Shown one piece after another: positions 9,419-18,410 of a DNA stretch of 64,000 nucleotides (the stretch's first letter is position 1; every line of letters starts with the position of its first letter). Made by a program: the position numbers and the translations under genes. Source of the stretch: Pseudomonas baetica. Lineage in GTDB: Bacteria; Pseudomonadota; Gammaproteobacteria; Pseudomonadales; Pseudomonadaceae. Under the pieces are notes generated by a model. That model was not told the DNA's origin. It was given only the letters and a program-made list of their open reading frames with translations, and did not search any database. The stretch is taken from the NCBI RefSeq assembly GCF_002813455.1, contig NZ_PHHE01000001.1:620001-684000 (forward strand), given 5' to 3'.

Positions 9419-9705
9419 TGTATATCCGTTGCTGCGGTAACGGCGGCTTAGGGTTCCGCCCTGACGGCGGGTCACTTTTGACAAACGCCTCAAAAGTAAC
9501 CAAAAGGGCTTTACCCTGACGTACGGCCCTCGCTTAGGCTCGGGTCCCTTCGCTGCGGGATTGATCCGGGCGCATCGCCTCCGGTTTGCTGCGCTGCACC
9601 TCCTCTCGATGTGTTTGGCTTCGCCAAACGGTCGCTGCGCTCCCACCCCCGGATCAATCCCTTCACTCAGCCTGCCGACGGGCTCCGAGATCAAGATCAA
9701 GAGCG
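9419..9705. repeat. Left arm of a long inverted repeat
   Basis: This stretch begins TATATCCGTTGCTGCGG and contains GGGTTCCGCCCTGACGGCGG, AAAAGTAACCAAAAGGGCT and CACCTCCTCTCGATG. Its reverse complement recurs, with substitutions and small indels, at 9993-10293. Any ORFs here are repeat readthrough with no start signals. I recognise the consensus as a long dispersed non-coding repeat common in fluorescent pseudomonads, but I cannot name it from sequence alone. Confidence 0.75.
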
Positions 9706-9769
9706 GTACTTGAGCTTGCGCTCATTGTGTTGAGTGGGGCGGCTTTGCCGCATGCGGGGTGTTCTTATT

Positions 9770-9963
9770 CTCTTTCTGGAGCTGGCTTGCCAGCGATGGC
9801 GGCCTGACAGCCGACCAATCTCTGGCGGGTCTACTCAACCCCATTGTGGGAGCGAGCCTGCTCGCGAAGGCGGCCTGACAGCCGACCCATATCTGACAGG
9901 TGTACTCAACTCCAATGTAGGAGCTGCCGAAGGCTCGGGCCGCGATCGGACGATCTTTTGATC
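9770..9963. repeat. Cluster of mixed REP elements joined by a duplicated linker
   Basis: Three different short palindromic elements follow each other: GAGCTGGCTTGCCAGCGATGG near 9779, the common REP core at 9845-9870, and a TGTAGGAGCTGCCGAAGGCT element at 9916. The first two are each followed by a copy of the same linker, GGCGGCCTGACAGCCGACC plus a similar tail ending in CTACTCAAC or GTACTCAAC. Confidence 0.75.
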
Positions 9964-9992
9964 TTGCTTCGCGTCGCGAAGGCTCTTGACGT

Positions 9993-10293
9993 TGCTTTTG
10001 ATCTCCAGGCCCATCGGCAGGCCGAGCGTAGGTGTTCATCCGGGGGGGGGCAGGCGCGCAGCGCCGTGCGGCGAAGCCGCATACATCGAGAGGAGGTGCA
10101 GCGAAGCAAACCGTAGGCGATGCCCCCGGATGGACACCGTAGCGAGGGAACACTGAGCCTCAGCGAAGTGCCGTACGTCAGGGAGCAGCCCTTTTGGTTA
10201 CTTTTGGCTGGGCCGGCATTCCGGGCGTTTGCCAAAAGTGACCCGCCGTCAGGGCGGAACCCTAGTCAGCAACACCCGCAGCAACGGATATAC
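9993..10293. repeat. Right arm of the long inverted repeat
   Basis: Reverse-complement relative of 9419-9705, ending GCAACGGATATACA. It carries about 15-20 extra bases near 10207-10230 and an eight-G run near 10044 where the left arm has a C-rich stretch. No gene is supported between 9320 and 10401. Confidence 0.75.
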
Positions 10294-10326
10294 ACCCAAA
10301 CCCCAAACCCCAAACCCCAAACCCCA
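10294..10326 (-). repeat. GGGGTTT tandem array (C-rich on the plus strand)
   Basis: ACCC AAA followed by four CCCC tracts spaced by AAA gives, on the minus strand, four successive GGGG runs separated by TTT, plus a fifth GGG. This fits the G-quadruplex pattern. It lies immediately past the gltA terminator on the strand from which gltA is transcribed. Confidence 0.85.
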
Positions 10327-10330
10327 GACA

Positions 10331-10365
10331 AACAAAAACGGCCGCTATTCACATAGAGGCCGTTC
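10331..10365 (-). terminator. Rho-independent terminator of gltA
   Basis: Read on the minus strand, AACGGCCTC and its partner GCGGCCGTT form a stem followed by TTTTGTTTG. The stem starts 37 nt after the gltA stop. Confidence 0.85.
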
Positions 10366-10401
10366 CCGGTACAACTTCAAGACGTTATCGCAAGACAAGT
10401 C

Positions 10402-11691
10402 CTATTTGCGGTCTTCCAGCTTGGTAATGTCACGCGACTCGTAGCCGGTGTACAGCTGGCGCGGGCGGCCAATCTTGTACGGGCTGGAGAGCATTTCTTT
10501 CCAGTGCGAAATCCAGCCAACAGTACGTGCCAGCGCGAAAATCACGGTGAACATGCTGGTCGGAATGCCGATCGCCTTGAGGATGATCCCCGAGTAGAAG
10601 TCGACGTTCGGGTACAGCGAGCGTTCGATGAAGTACGGGTCGGTCAGGGCGATCTCTTCCAGGCGCATGGCCAGTTCGAGTTGCGGATCGTTGTTGATGC
10701 CCAGTTCCTTCAGTACTTCGTCGCAGGTCTGCTTCATTACAGTCGCGCGAGGGTCGCGGTTCTTGTAAACGCGGTGACCGAAGCCCATCAGCTTGAACGG
10801 ATCGTTCTTGTCCTTGGCCTTGGCGATGAACTTGTCGATGTTGGACACATCGCCGATTTCATCGAGCATGGTCAGAACGGCTTCGTTCGCACCGCCGTGG
10901 GCAGGGCCCCACAGTGCGGCGATGCCGGCGGCGATACAGGCGAACGGGTTGGCACCCGAAGAACCTGCCAGACGCACGGTGGAAGTCGATGCGTTCTGCT
11001 CGTGGTCGGCGTGGAGGATGAAGATCCGGTCCATGGCCTTGGCGAGCACCGGGCTGATCGGTTTGATCTCGCACGGGGTGTTGAACATCATGTGCAGGAA
11101 GTTTTCCGCGTACGTCAGGTCGTTGCGCGGGTACATCATGGGTTGGCCCATGGAGTACTTGTAAACCATCGCTGCCAGGGTCGGCATCTTGGCAACCAGG
11201 CGGATCGCGGAGATTTCGCGATGCTGCGGGTTATTGATGTCCAGGGAGTCGTGGTAGAAGGCCGAGAGGGCGCCGACTACGCCGCACATGACGGCCATCG
11301 GGTGGGCGTCGCGACGGAAGCCGTTGAAGAAGGTTTTCAGCTGCTCGTGAACCATGGTGTGGTTCTTGACGGTGCTGACAAACTGGGCTTTCTGTTCTGC
11401 TGTCGGCAATTCGCCGTTGAGCAACAGATAGCAGGTTTCCAGGTAGTCCGATTTTTCAGCCAGCTGTTCGATCGGGTAGCCGCGGTGCAACAGAATGCCG
11501 TTGTCGCCGTCGATATAGGTAATCTTCGATTCGCACGAAGCGGTCGACATGAAACCCGGGTCGAAAGTGAAGCGGCCCGTGGCCGTCAGGCCCCGAACAT
11601 CAATTACATCGGGACCAACGGTGCCGGTTAAAATGGGCAGCTCGACGGGGGCTGCGCCCTCGATGATCAACTGCGCTTTTTTGTCAGCCAT
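10402..11691 (-). CDS. gltA: Citrate synthase
   Basis: A type II (hexameric, NADH-sensitive class) citrate synthase of 429 residues that condenses oxaloacetate and acetyl-CoA. Visible signatures are the N-terminal beta domain ([19 protein letters not shown]), [14 protein letters not shown] with a catalytic His, the [14 protein letters not shown] signature with the second catalytic His, and VDFYSGI with the catalytic Asp. The start at 11691 has a perfect AGGAGG 5 nt upstream. The gene is divergent from sdhC, and a near-consensus sigma70 promoter lies at 11749-11776. Length agrees with the E. coli enzyme (427). Confidence 0.98.
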   Translation of the reverse strand: MADKKAQLIIEGAAPVELPILTGTVGPDVIDVRGLTATGRFTFDPGFMSTASCESKITYIDGDNGILLHRGYPIEQLAEKSDYLETCYLLLNGELPTAEQKAQFVSTVKNHTMVHEQLKTFFNGFRRDAHPMAVMCGVVGALSAFYHDSLDINNPQHREISAIRLVAKMPTLAAMVYKYSMGQPMMYPRNDLTYAENFLHMMFNTPCEIKPISPVLAKAMDRIFILHADHEQNASTSTVRLAGSSGANPFACIAAGIAALWGPAHGGANEAVLTMLDEIGDVSNIDKFIAKAKDKNDPFKLMGFGHRVYKNRDPRATVMKQTCDEVLKELGINNDPQLELAMRLEEIALTDPYFIERSLYPNVDFYSGIILKAIGIPTSMFTVIFALARTVGWISHWKEMLSSPYKIGRPRQLYTGYESRDITKLEDRK

Positions 11692-11748
11692 GTGGCCTCC
11701 TATTTATGCTTGAACCATCAGACAGACCCCCCACGCAGGGCCCGCACC

Positions 11749-11776
11749 ACTATAGTGAGATAAATTCGAATGTCAA
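11749..11776 (-). promoter_or_regulatory. Sigma70-type promoter of gltA
   Basis: On the minus strand TTGACA (11776-11771), a 16-bp spacer and TATAGT (11754-11749) lie about 58 bp before the gltA start codon. Confidence 0.75.
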
Positions 11777-11890
11777 TTTGCCTAAAGTCTTGCTCCAGAA
11801 GGCTTTAAGCGCACTTTTTCCTCGAAATTGCCTGCCATTTACGCCTTTTATTCAACTTGTGCAATCAGCTATTGGGGGTAGGTGATTGCG

Positions 11891-11919
11891 TTGTCATTAG
11901 TAGCCTAACTGTCTATACT
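11891..11919 (+). promoter_or_regulatory. Sigma70-type promoter of the sdh-suc operon
   Basis: TTGTCA at 11891-11896, exactly 17 bp, then TATACT at 11914-11919. Transcription would start near 11926, giving a leader of about 130 nt before the sdhC GTG. Confidence 0.75.
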
Positions 11920-12054
11920 CGGCCACCGACCGCCAAGGGCTTTTGGGCTTGCTTTCATTGGGGGTCGCATCCCTGGGTGGTGGTTACCTGACCAGTGCAC
12001 TCCCCAACAACTTTGCCCTGATTGTTAGGGGCTCTTCAGTGTGAAAAAAAAGCC

Positions 12055-12429
12055 GTGAAAAGCCAACGACCTGTAAACCTAGACCTAAGGACCATCAAAC
12101 TCCCAGTCACTGCTTACACGTCCATTCTTCACCGTATCTCCGGTGTCATCCTCTTTGTGTGCCTTGCCATCATGCTTTACGCATTGGACAAGTCGCTGAG
12201 CTCCGAGGAAGGCTTCGGTCAGGTGAAAGCGTGTCTGACCAGTCCGCTAGCCAAGCTAGTGATTTGGGGCATCCTGTCCGCTCTGCTGTATCACCTGGTA
12301 GCCGGTGTGCGCCATTTGATCATGGACATGGGCATCGGTGAGACGCTGGAAGGCGGCAAGCTGGGCTCGAAAATCGTTATCGCCGTTTCCGTGGTGGTAA
12401 TCGTTCTGGCAGGAGTTTGGATATGGTAA
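12055..12429 (+). CDS. sdhC: Succinate dehydrogenase cytochrome b556 subunit
   Basis: A 124-residue membrane anchor of complex II that binds heme b and ubiquinone. It starts VKSQRPVNLDLRTIKLPVTAYTS, followed by SILHRISGVILF (the SdhC signature with a quinone-site Ser and Arg) and three membrane spans. The heme-ligand His is in LLYHLVAGVRHL. I choose the GTG at 12055, because the conserved N-terminus KSQRPVNLDLRTIKLP begins there. An upstream in-frame start at 12022 would add an untypical 11-residue extension. The gene overlaps sdhD by 7 nt. Confidence 0.93.
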   Translation: MKSQRPVNLDLRTIKLPVTAYTSILHRISGVILFVCLAIMLYALDKSLSSEEGFGQVKACLTSPLAKLVIWGILSALLYHLVAGVRHLIMDMGIGETLEGGKLGSKIVIAVSVVVIVLAGVWIW

Positions 12430-12791
12430 CTAACGTCACGAACCTGTCGCGTTCGGGCCTCTATGACTGGATGGCGCAACGTGTGTCTGCGGTCGTTCTC
12501 GCGGCTTACTTCATCTTTCTGATCGGATATGTCGTGGCCCACCCAGGCCTCGAGTATGCCCAGTGGCATGAACTGTTCGCCCACAACGGAATGCGTATTT
12601 TCAGCCTCTTGGCCCTTGTTGCTCTCGGCGCTCACGCCTGGGTCGGCATGTGGACCATCGCGACTGACTACCTGACGCCAATGGCGTTCGGCAAGTCCGC
12701 AACGGCTATACGTTTCCTTTTCCAGGCAGTATGCGGCGTTGCGATGTTCGCTTACTTCGTCTGGGGTGTGCAGATTCTCTGGGGTATCTGA
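12423..12791 (+). CDS. sdhD: Succinate dehydrogenase membrane anchor subunit
   Basis: A 122-residue second anchor subunit of complex II with three membrane spans. The N-terminal SGLYDWMAQRVSAVVLAAYF carries the conserved Asp-Trp and Arg near the quinone site. The later GAHAWVGMWTIATDYL carries the heme-ligand His and the conserved D-Y. It overlaps the end of sdhC, and sdhA begins 3 nt after its stop, so translation is tightly coupled. Confidence 0.95.
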   Translation: MVTNVTNLSRSGLYDWMAQRVSAVVLAAYFIFLIGYVVAHPGLEYAQWHELFAHNGMRIFSLLALVALGAHAWVGMWTIATDYLTPMAFGKSATAIRFLFQAVCGVAMFAYFVWGVQILWGI

Positions 12792-12794
12792 GTC

Positions 12795-14567
12795 ATGGCT
12801 AACATTCCAACGATTTCTTTCGACGCCATCATTATTGGTGGTGGCGGTGCCGGCATGCGCGCTGCGCTGCAACTGGCGCAGGGCGGTCACAAGACTGCCG
12901 TGATCACCAAGGTTTTCCCGACCCGTTCGCACACTGTATCCGCCCAAGGCGGCATCACTTGCGCAATCGCGTCCGCTGACCCGAACGATGACTGGCGCTG
13001 GCACATGTACGATACCGTCAAGGGTTCCGACTACATCGGTGACCAGGACGCTATCGAATACATGTGTCAGGAAGGCCCGGCCGCTGTTTTCGAGCTGGAC
13101 CACATGGGTCTGCCGTTCTCGCGTACCGAGCAAGGCCGTATCTACCAGCGTCCGTTCGGCGGTCAGTCCAAGGACTATGGCAAGGGCGGTCAGGCTGCAC
13201 GTACTTGCGCCGCTTCCGACCGTACCGGTCACGCACTGCTGCACACCCTTTATCAGGGCAACCTGAAAGCCGGTACCACGTTCCTGAACGAGTACTACGC
13301 TGTCGACCTGGTAAAAAACCAGGAAGGCGAGTTCGTCGGTGTGATCGCGATCTGCATCGAAACTGGCGAAACTTCCTATATCCGCGCGAAAGCCACCGTA
13401 TTGGCTACCGGCGGTGCAGGCCGTATCTACGCGTCCACCACCAACGCCCTGATCAACACCGGTGACGGCGTCGGCATGGCTCTGCGTGCTGGCGTACCGG
13501 TACAGGACATCGAAATGTGGCAGTTCCACCCGACCGGCATCGCCGGCGCCGGTGTACTGGTTACAGAAGGTTGCCGTGGTGAAGGTGGTTACCTGATCAA
13601 CAAGCACGGCGAGCGTTTCATGGAGCGTTATGCTCCGAACGCCAAAGACCTTGCCGGTCGTGACGTGGTTGCTCGCTCGATGGTTAAGGAAATCATCGCT
13701 GGCAATGGTTGCGGTCCGAATGGCGACCACGTAATGCTCAAACTCGACCACTTGGGCGAGGAAGTGCTGCACAGCCGTCTGCCAGGCATCTGCGAACTGT
13801 CGAAGACTTTCGCTCACGTTGACCCGGTGGTTGCTCCGGTTCCGGTTGTTCCGACTTGCCACTATATGATGGGCGGCGTTGCCACCAACATTCATGGTCA
13901 GGCGATCACCCAGAACGCTGATGGCGTGGATCAGATCATCCCTGGTCTGTTCGCTGTAGGTGAAGTGGCTTGCGTATCGGTTCACGGTGCCAACCGTCTG
14001 GGCGGCAACTCGCTGCTTGACCTGGTGGTATTCGGTCGCGCTGCCGGCCTGCACCTGGAAAAGGCACTGACCGACGGCATCGAATACGACGACGCTACCG
14101 AAGCCGATATCGAAGCTGCCCTGTCGCGCCTGAACGCGCTGAACAACCGTACCGATGGCGAAGACGTGGCAACCCTGCGTCGCGAGCTGCAAAGCTGCAT
14201 GCAGAACTACTTCGGTGTGTTCCGTACCGGCGAATACATGCAGAAAGGTATCGCTCAACTGGCCGATCTGCGTCAGCGTATCGCTAACGTGAAGATCAAC
14301 GATAAGTCGCAGGCGTTCAACACTGCTCGTATCGAAGCGCTGGAACTGCAAAACCTGCTGGAAGTGGCTGAAGCGACTGCCATCGCTGCCGAAGTACGTA
14401 AAGAGTCCCGCGGTGCGCACGCCCGTGAAGACTTCGAAGACCGTGACGACGAAAACTGGCTGTGCCACACCCTGTACTTCCCGGGTGACAAGCGCGTCAC
14501 CAAGCGTGCCGTTAACTTCTCGCCGAAGACTGTTCCGACTTTCGAGCCGAAAGTCCGGACTTATTAA
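12795..14567 (+). CDS. sdhA: Succinate dehydrogenase flavoprotein subunit
   Basis: The 590-residue catalytic subunit oxidises succinate to fumarate. It has the FAD-binding Rossmann motif [13 protein letters not shown] near residues 14-26, [11 protein letters not shown] containing the His that carries covalent FAD, the substrate-site segments [11 protein letters not shown] and HYMMGGV, and [18 protein letters not shown] near the C-terminal third with the catalytic Arg region. Length and motif order match the family. It lies between sdhD and sdhB with gaps of 3 and 11 nt. Confidence 0.98.
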   Translation: MANIPTISFDAIIIGGGGAGMRAALQLAQGGHKTAVITKVFPTRSHTVSAQGGITCAIASADPNDDWRWHMYDTVKGSDYIGDQDAIEYMCQEGPAAVFELDHMGLPFSRTEQGRIYQRPFGGQSKDYGKGGQAARTCAASDRTGHALLHTLYQGNLKAGTTFLNEYYAVDLVKNQEGEFVGVIAICIETGETSYIRAKATVLATGGAGRIYASTTNALINTGDGVGMALRAGVPVQDIEMWQFHPTGIAGAGVLVTEGCRGEGGYLINKHGERFMERYAPNAKDLAGRDVVARSMVKEIIAGNGCGPNGDHVMLKLDHLGEEVLHSRLPGICELSKTFAHVDPVVAPVPVVPTCHYMMGGVATNIHGQAITQNADGVDQIIPGLFAVGEVACVSVHGANRLGGNSLLDLVVFGRAAGLHLEKALTDGIEYDDATEADIEAALSRLNALNNRTDGEDVATLRRELQSCMQNYFGVFRTGEYMQKGIAQLADLRQRIANVKINDKSQAFNTARIEALELQNLLEVAEATAIAAEVRKESRGAHAREDFEDRDDENWLCHTLYFPGDKRVTKRAVNFSPKTVPTFEPKVRTY

Positions 14568-14578
14568 GGGTGACCGCC

Positions 14579-15283
14579 ATGTTGCAAGTCAGTGTTTATC
14601 GCTACAACCCTGATCAGGACGCTGCGCCGTTCATGCAGGAATTTTCGGTCGATACCGGTGGTAAAGACCTGATGGTGCTGGACGTGCTGGCCCTGATCAA
14701 AGAGCAGGATGAAGGTTTCTCCTATCGTCGCTCTTGCCGTGAAGGCGTCTGCGGCTCCGACGGCATGAACATCAACGGCAAGAACGGCCTGGCCTGCATC
14801 ACGCCACTGTCCGCCGTTGTAAAAGGTAACAAGTTGATCGTTCGTCCTCTGCCAGGTTTGCCGGTTATCCGTGACCTGGTCGTCGATATGAGCATCTTTT
14901 ACAAGCAATACGAGAAGGTGAAGCCTTACCTGCAGAACGACACGCCGGCTCCGGCCATCGAGCGTCTGCAGTCGCCAGAAGAGCGTGAAAAGCTCGACGG
15001 TCTGTACGAGTGCATCCTGTGCGCTTGCTGCTCGACCTCTTGCCCGTCCTTCTGGTGGAACCCGGACAAGTTCCTGGGTCCAGCCGCTCTGCTGCAAGCC
15101 TATCGCTTCCTGGCAGACAGCCGTGACACCAAGACGTCCGAGCGTCTGGCTTCGCTCGATGACCCGTTCAGCGTATTCCGCTGCCGGGGCATCATGAACT
15201 GCGTCAACGTATGTCCGAAAGGCCTGAACCCGACTAAGGCCATCGGTCACATCCGTAACATGCTGCTTTCGAGCGGCGTGTGA
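14579..15283 (+). CDS. sdhB: Succinate dehydrogenase iron-sulfur subunit
   Basis: A 234-residue electron-transfer subunit. Three cluster sites are visible: CREGVCGSDG...C (Cys53, 58, 73) for the [2Fe-2S] centre, CILCACCSTSCP near residue 145 for [4Fe-4S], and CRGIMNCVNVCPKGLNP near residue 200 for [3Fe-4S] and the neighbouring cluster. The ATG at 14579 is used because AAGGGTG lies just upstream and MLQVSVYRYNP is the conserved N-terminus. A GTG 9 nt earlier is less likely. A structured 251-nt spacer follows before sucA. Confidence 0.97.
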   Translation: MLQVSVYRYNPDQDAAPFMQEFSVDTGGKDLMVLDVLALIKEQDEGFSYRRSCREGVCGSDGMNINGKNGLACITPLSAVVKGNKLIVRPLPGLPVIRDLVVDMSIFYKQYEKVKPYLQNDTPAPAIERLQSPEEREKLDGLYECILCACCSTSCPSFWWNPDKFLGPAALLQAYRFLADSRDTKTSERLASLDDPFSVFRCRGIMNCVNVCPKGLNPTKAIGHIRNMLLSSGV

Positions 15284-15534
15284 TTCAGCTGCTGTAAACG
15301 CTGTACCGTAGAGGCTGTGGCGCGGGCTTCAACCCGCGTCATGGCTATAACCAGAGCAGCAGCCATAAGCTGCGGCTCTTATTTTGAAGAAATGAGACAA
15401 GCAGGGGCATCCGGGCTGGTACCCGGACTATCAGTGTGATCCTAAGTGGCTTGTTTTAGTCGCTGCATTCGGACTTCTGCAAGTTTGCTCGGTGTCGACA
15501 CCGATGGTGTTCCCCTAACCGAGGGTGACCAAGC
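15284..15534 (+). other. Structured spacer between sdhB and sucA
   Basis: A non-coding spacer with at least two hairpins: CGCGGG/CCCGCG at 15321-15338, and AGAGC..CAGC/GCTG..GCTCT at 15353-15379, followed by ATTTTG. It may modulate the level of sdh relative to suc mRNA or be an RNA-processing point. No promoter is obvious. Confidence 0.5.
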
Positions 15535-18366
15535 ATGCAAGAAAGCGTGATGCAGCGCATGTGGAACAGCGCCTACCTTTCAGGTGGAAACGCTGCCTAT
15601 GTGGAAGAGCTTTATGAGCTCTACCTGCACGACCCTAACGCTGTGCCAGAAGAGTGGCGCACCTACTTTCAGAAGTTGCCTGCCGACGGCAACTCTGCCA
15701 CTGATGTTTCGCACTCGACAATTCGCGATCATTTCGTGCTGCTGGCAAAGAACCAGCGCCGCGCTCAACCGGTTTCCGCCGGGAGCGTGAGCAGTGAGCA
15801 CGAGAAGAAGCAAGTTGAAGTGCTGCGATTGATCCAGGCCTACCGTATGCGTGGCCACCAGGCAGCCCAGCTTGACCCGCTGGGGCTGTGGCAGCGTCCT
15901 GCACCTGCAGACCTGTCGATCAATCATTACGGCTTGACCAATGCCGATCTTGATACGACCTTCCGTGCCGGCGACCTGTTCATCGGCAAAGAGGAAGCGA
16001 GCCTACGCGAAATTCACGAAGCGTTGCAGCAGACATATTGCCGCACCATCGGCGCTGAATTTACGCACATCACCGATTCCGAGCAGCGCCAGTGGTTCCA
16101 GCAGCGTCTGGAAAGCGTGCGTGGTCGTCCGACGTACTCCGCCGACATCAAGAGCCACCTGCTTGAGCGCGTGACTGCCGGTGAAGGCCTGGAAAAATAC
16201 CTGGGCACCAAATACCCGGGCACCAAGCGTTTCGGTCTGGAAGGCGGCGAAAGCCTGATTCCGATGCTCGACGAACTGATCCAGCGTTCCGGTTCCTACG
16301 GCACCAAGGAAGTCGTCATCGGCATGGCCCACCGTGGCCGTCTGAACGTGCTGGTCAACACCTTCGGCAAGAACCCGCGCGAGCTGTTCGACGAGTTCGA
16401 AGGCAAGAAGAAGGTCGAGCTGGGTTCCGGTGACGTTAAATACCACCAGGGCTTCTCGTCCAACGTAATGACCACCGGCGGTGAAGTTCACCTGGCCATG
16501 GCATTCAACCCGTCCCACCTGGAAATCGTTTCTCCGGTGGTCGAGGGTTCGGTTCGCGCCCGTCAGGATCGTCGTAACGATCAGACCGGTGAGAAGGTTC
16601 TGCCGATCTCCATCCACGGTGACGCGGCATTTGCCGGTCAAGGCGTGGTCATGGAAACCTTCCAGATGTCGCAGACCCGCGGTTTCAAAACCGGCGGTAC
16701 TGTACACATCGTGATCAACAACCAGGTGGGTTTCACCATCAGCAACCCGCTGGACTCGCGTTCCACCGAGTACGCCACCGACGTTGCGAAGATGATCCAG
16801 GCGCCGATCCTCCATGTGAATGGTGATGATCCGGAAGCCGTGTTGTTCGTGACCCAGCTGGCCATCGACTACCGCATGCAGTTCAAGCGTGACGTGGTGA
16901 TCGATCTGGTCTGCTACCGTCGTCGCGGCCACAACGAGGCCGACGAGCCAAGCGGCACCCAGCCATTGATGTATCAGCAGATCACCAAGCAGCGCACCAC
17001 CCGTGAGCTGTACGCTGATCGTCTGACTCAGGCAGGGGTTCTGGACGCTGAACGTGTTCAGGCGAAAGTCGACGAGTATCGCAACGCGCTGGACAACGGT
17101 CTGCACGTAGTGAAGTCGCTGGTCAAAGAACCGAACAAAGAGCTGTTCGTGGACTGGCGTCCGTATCTGGGCCACGCCTGGACTGCGCGTCACGACACTC
17201 GTTTTGATCTGAAGACCCTGCAAGAACTGTCCGCCAAGCTGCTGGAAATTCCGGAAGGCTTCGTGGTTCAGCGTCAGGTCGCGAAGATCTACGAAGACCG
17301 TCAGAAGATGCAAGCCGGCGGCCTGCCGATCAACTGGGGTTATGCCGAAACCATGGCGTACGCGACCCTGGCGTTCGAAGGTCACCCGATCCGCATGACC
17401 GGTCAGGACATCGGCCGCGGTACGTTCTCGCACCGTCACGCTGTTCTGCACAACCAGAAAGACGCTGGCACTTACATTCCGCTGCAGAACCTGTACGAGG
17501 GTCAGCCACGCTTTGACCTGTACGACTCGTTCCTGTCGGAAGAAGCGGTACTGGCTTTCGAATACGGTTACTCGACCACCACGCCAAACGCGCTGGTGAT
17601 CTGGGAAGCCCAGTTCGGCGACTTCGCCAACGGTGCACAGGTTGTTATCGACCAGTTCATCACCAGCGGCGAGCACAAGTGGGGCCGTCTCTGCGGTCTG
17701 ACCATGTTGCTGCCACACGGTTACGAAGGTCAGGGCCCTGAGCACAGCTCGGCACGTCTTGAGCGCTATCTGCAGCTGTGCGCCGAGCACAACATTCAGG
17801 TGTGCATGCCGACCACGCCGGCTCAGATCTACCACTTGCTGCGCCGTCAGGTGATCCGCCCGCTGCGCAAACCTCTGGTAGTCCTGACTCCCAAGTCGCT
17901 GCTGCGCCACAAGCTGGCCATCTCGACCCTGGAAGATCTGGCCGAAGGTTCGTTCCAGACCGTGATCCCGGAAATCGATGCCCTGGACCCGAAAAAGGTC
18001 GAGCGCGTTGTTCTGTGCAGCGGCAAGGTCTACTACGACCTGCTGGAAAAACGCCGTGCCGAAGGCCGCGAAGATATTGCCATCGTGCGTATCGAGCAGC
18101 TGTACCCATTCCCTGAGGACGACTTGAAAGAAGTCCTGGCTCCGTACACCAACGTCAAGCATGCCGTTTGGTGTCAGGAAGAGCCGATGAACCAGGGCGC
18201 CTGGTACTGCAGCCAGCACCACTTGCGTCGCAGCATCAGCAACCTCGACAAGTCTCTCGTACTTGAGTACGCGGGCCGTGAGGCTTCTGCTGCACCTGCA
18301 TGTGGTTACGCATCGATGCACGCCGAGCAGCAGGAAAAACTGCTGCAAGATGCTTTCACTGTTTAA
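15535..18366 (+). CDS. sucA: 2-oxoglutarate dehydrogenase E1 component
   Basis: The 943-residue thiamine-diphosphate decarboxylase of the 2-oxoglutarate dehydrogenase complex. The N-terminal MQESVMQRMWNSAYLSGGNAAYVEELYELY is the conserved E2-contact segment. MAHRGRLNVLVN, FNPSHLEIVSPVVEGSVRARQD and ISIHGDAAFAGQGVV are the E1o active-site and TPP-site motifs. QDIGRGTFSHRHAV and GQGPEHSSARLERYLQL belong to the C-terminal transketolase-like half. GAGGGTGACC lies upstream of the ATG. Length matches the family (about 940). The next gene, sucB, supplies E2. Confidence 0.98.
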   Translation: MQESVMQRMWNSAYLSGGNAAYVEELYELYLHDPNAVPEEWRTYFQKLPADGNSATDVSHSTIRDHFVLLAKNQRRAQPVSAGSVSSEHEKKQVEVLRLIQAYRMRGHQAAQLDPLGLWQRPAPADLSINHYGLTNADLDTTFRAGDLFIGKEEASLREIHEALQQTYCRTIGAEFTHITDSEQRQWFQQRLESVRGRPTYSADIKSHLLERVTAGEGLEKYLGTKYPGTKRFGLEGGESLIPMLDELIQRSGSYGTKEVVIGMAHRGRLNVLVNTFGKNPRELFDEFEGKKKVELGSGDVKYHQGFSSNVMTTGGEVHLAMAFNPSHLEIVSPVVEGSVRARQDRRNDQTGEKVLPISIHGDAAFAGQGVVMETFQMSQTRGFKTGGTVHIVINNQVGFTISNPLDSRSTEYATDVAKMIQAPILHVNGDDPEAVLFVTQLAIDYRMQFKRDVVIDLVCYRRRGHNEADEPSGTQPLMYQQITKQRTTRELYADRLTQAGVLDAERVQAKVDEYRNALDNGLHVVKSLVKEPNKELFVDWRPYLGHAWTARHDTRFDLKTLQELSAKLLEIPEGFVVQRQVAKIYEDRQKMQAGGLPINWGYAETMAYATLAFEGHPIRMTGQDIGRGTFSHRHAVLHNQKDAGTYIPLQNLYEGQPRFDLYDSFLSEEAVLAFEYGYSTTTPNALVIWEAQFGDFANGAQVVIDQFITSGEHKWGRLCGLTMLLPHGYEGQGPEHSSARLERYLQLCAEHNIQVCMPTTPAQIYHLLRRQVIRPLRKPLVVLTPKSLLRHKLAISTLEDLAEGSFQTVIPEIDALDPKKVERVVLCSGKVYYDLLEKRRAEGREDIAIVRIEQLYPFPEDDLKEVLAPYTNVKHAVWCQEEPMNQGAWYCSQHHLRRSISNLDKSLVLEYAGREASAAPACGYASMHAEQQEKLLQDAFTV

Positions 18367-18410
18367 CGCCTTCGCGCTGACTGAAACCGAATTTTAAGGA
18401 CCCACAGATA

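Larger units (their letters stand above)
11692..12054. other. Divergent regulatory region between gltA and sdhC
   Basis: A 363-bp region with no gene. It contains the gltA promoter (11749-11776) and the sdh promoter (11891-11919), listed separately, 115 bp apart back to back. The sdh leader downstream is about 130 nt and rich in potential pairing (for example GGGGTCGCATCCCTGGGTGG near 11960). Confidence 0.8.

Noticed and set aside
10294..10326. Telomere or linear-replicon end
   Set aside because: The array is only about 33 bp, interstitial, and flanked by normal chromosomal genes.
9586..10356. Several short ORFs in the repeat zone
   Set aside because: They read through REP elements and the long repeat; there are no ribosome sites and the peptides are basic low-complexity strings.
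9320..10401. Defence island or prophage remnant in the repeat zone
   Set aside because: There are no integrase, capsid, nuclease or toxin-like ORFs; the content is purely repetitive non-coding DNA.
12291..14468. Minus-strand ORF of 725 codons opposite sdhA
   Set aside because: Shadow of sdhA/sdhD, with no family motif and a His/Val/Thr-rich composition.
16003..18348. Minus-strand ORF of 781 codons opposite sucA
   Set aside because: Shadow of sucA; no start signal and no recognisable domain.
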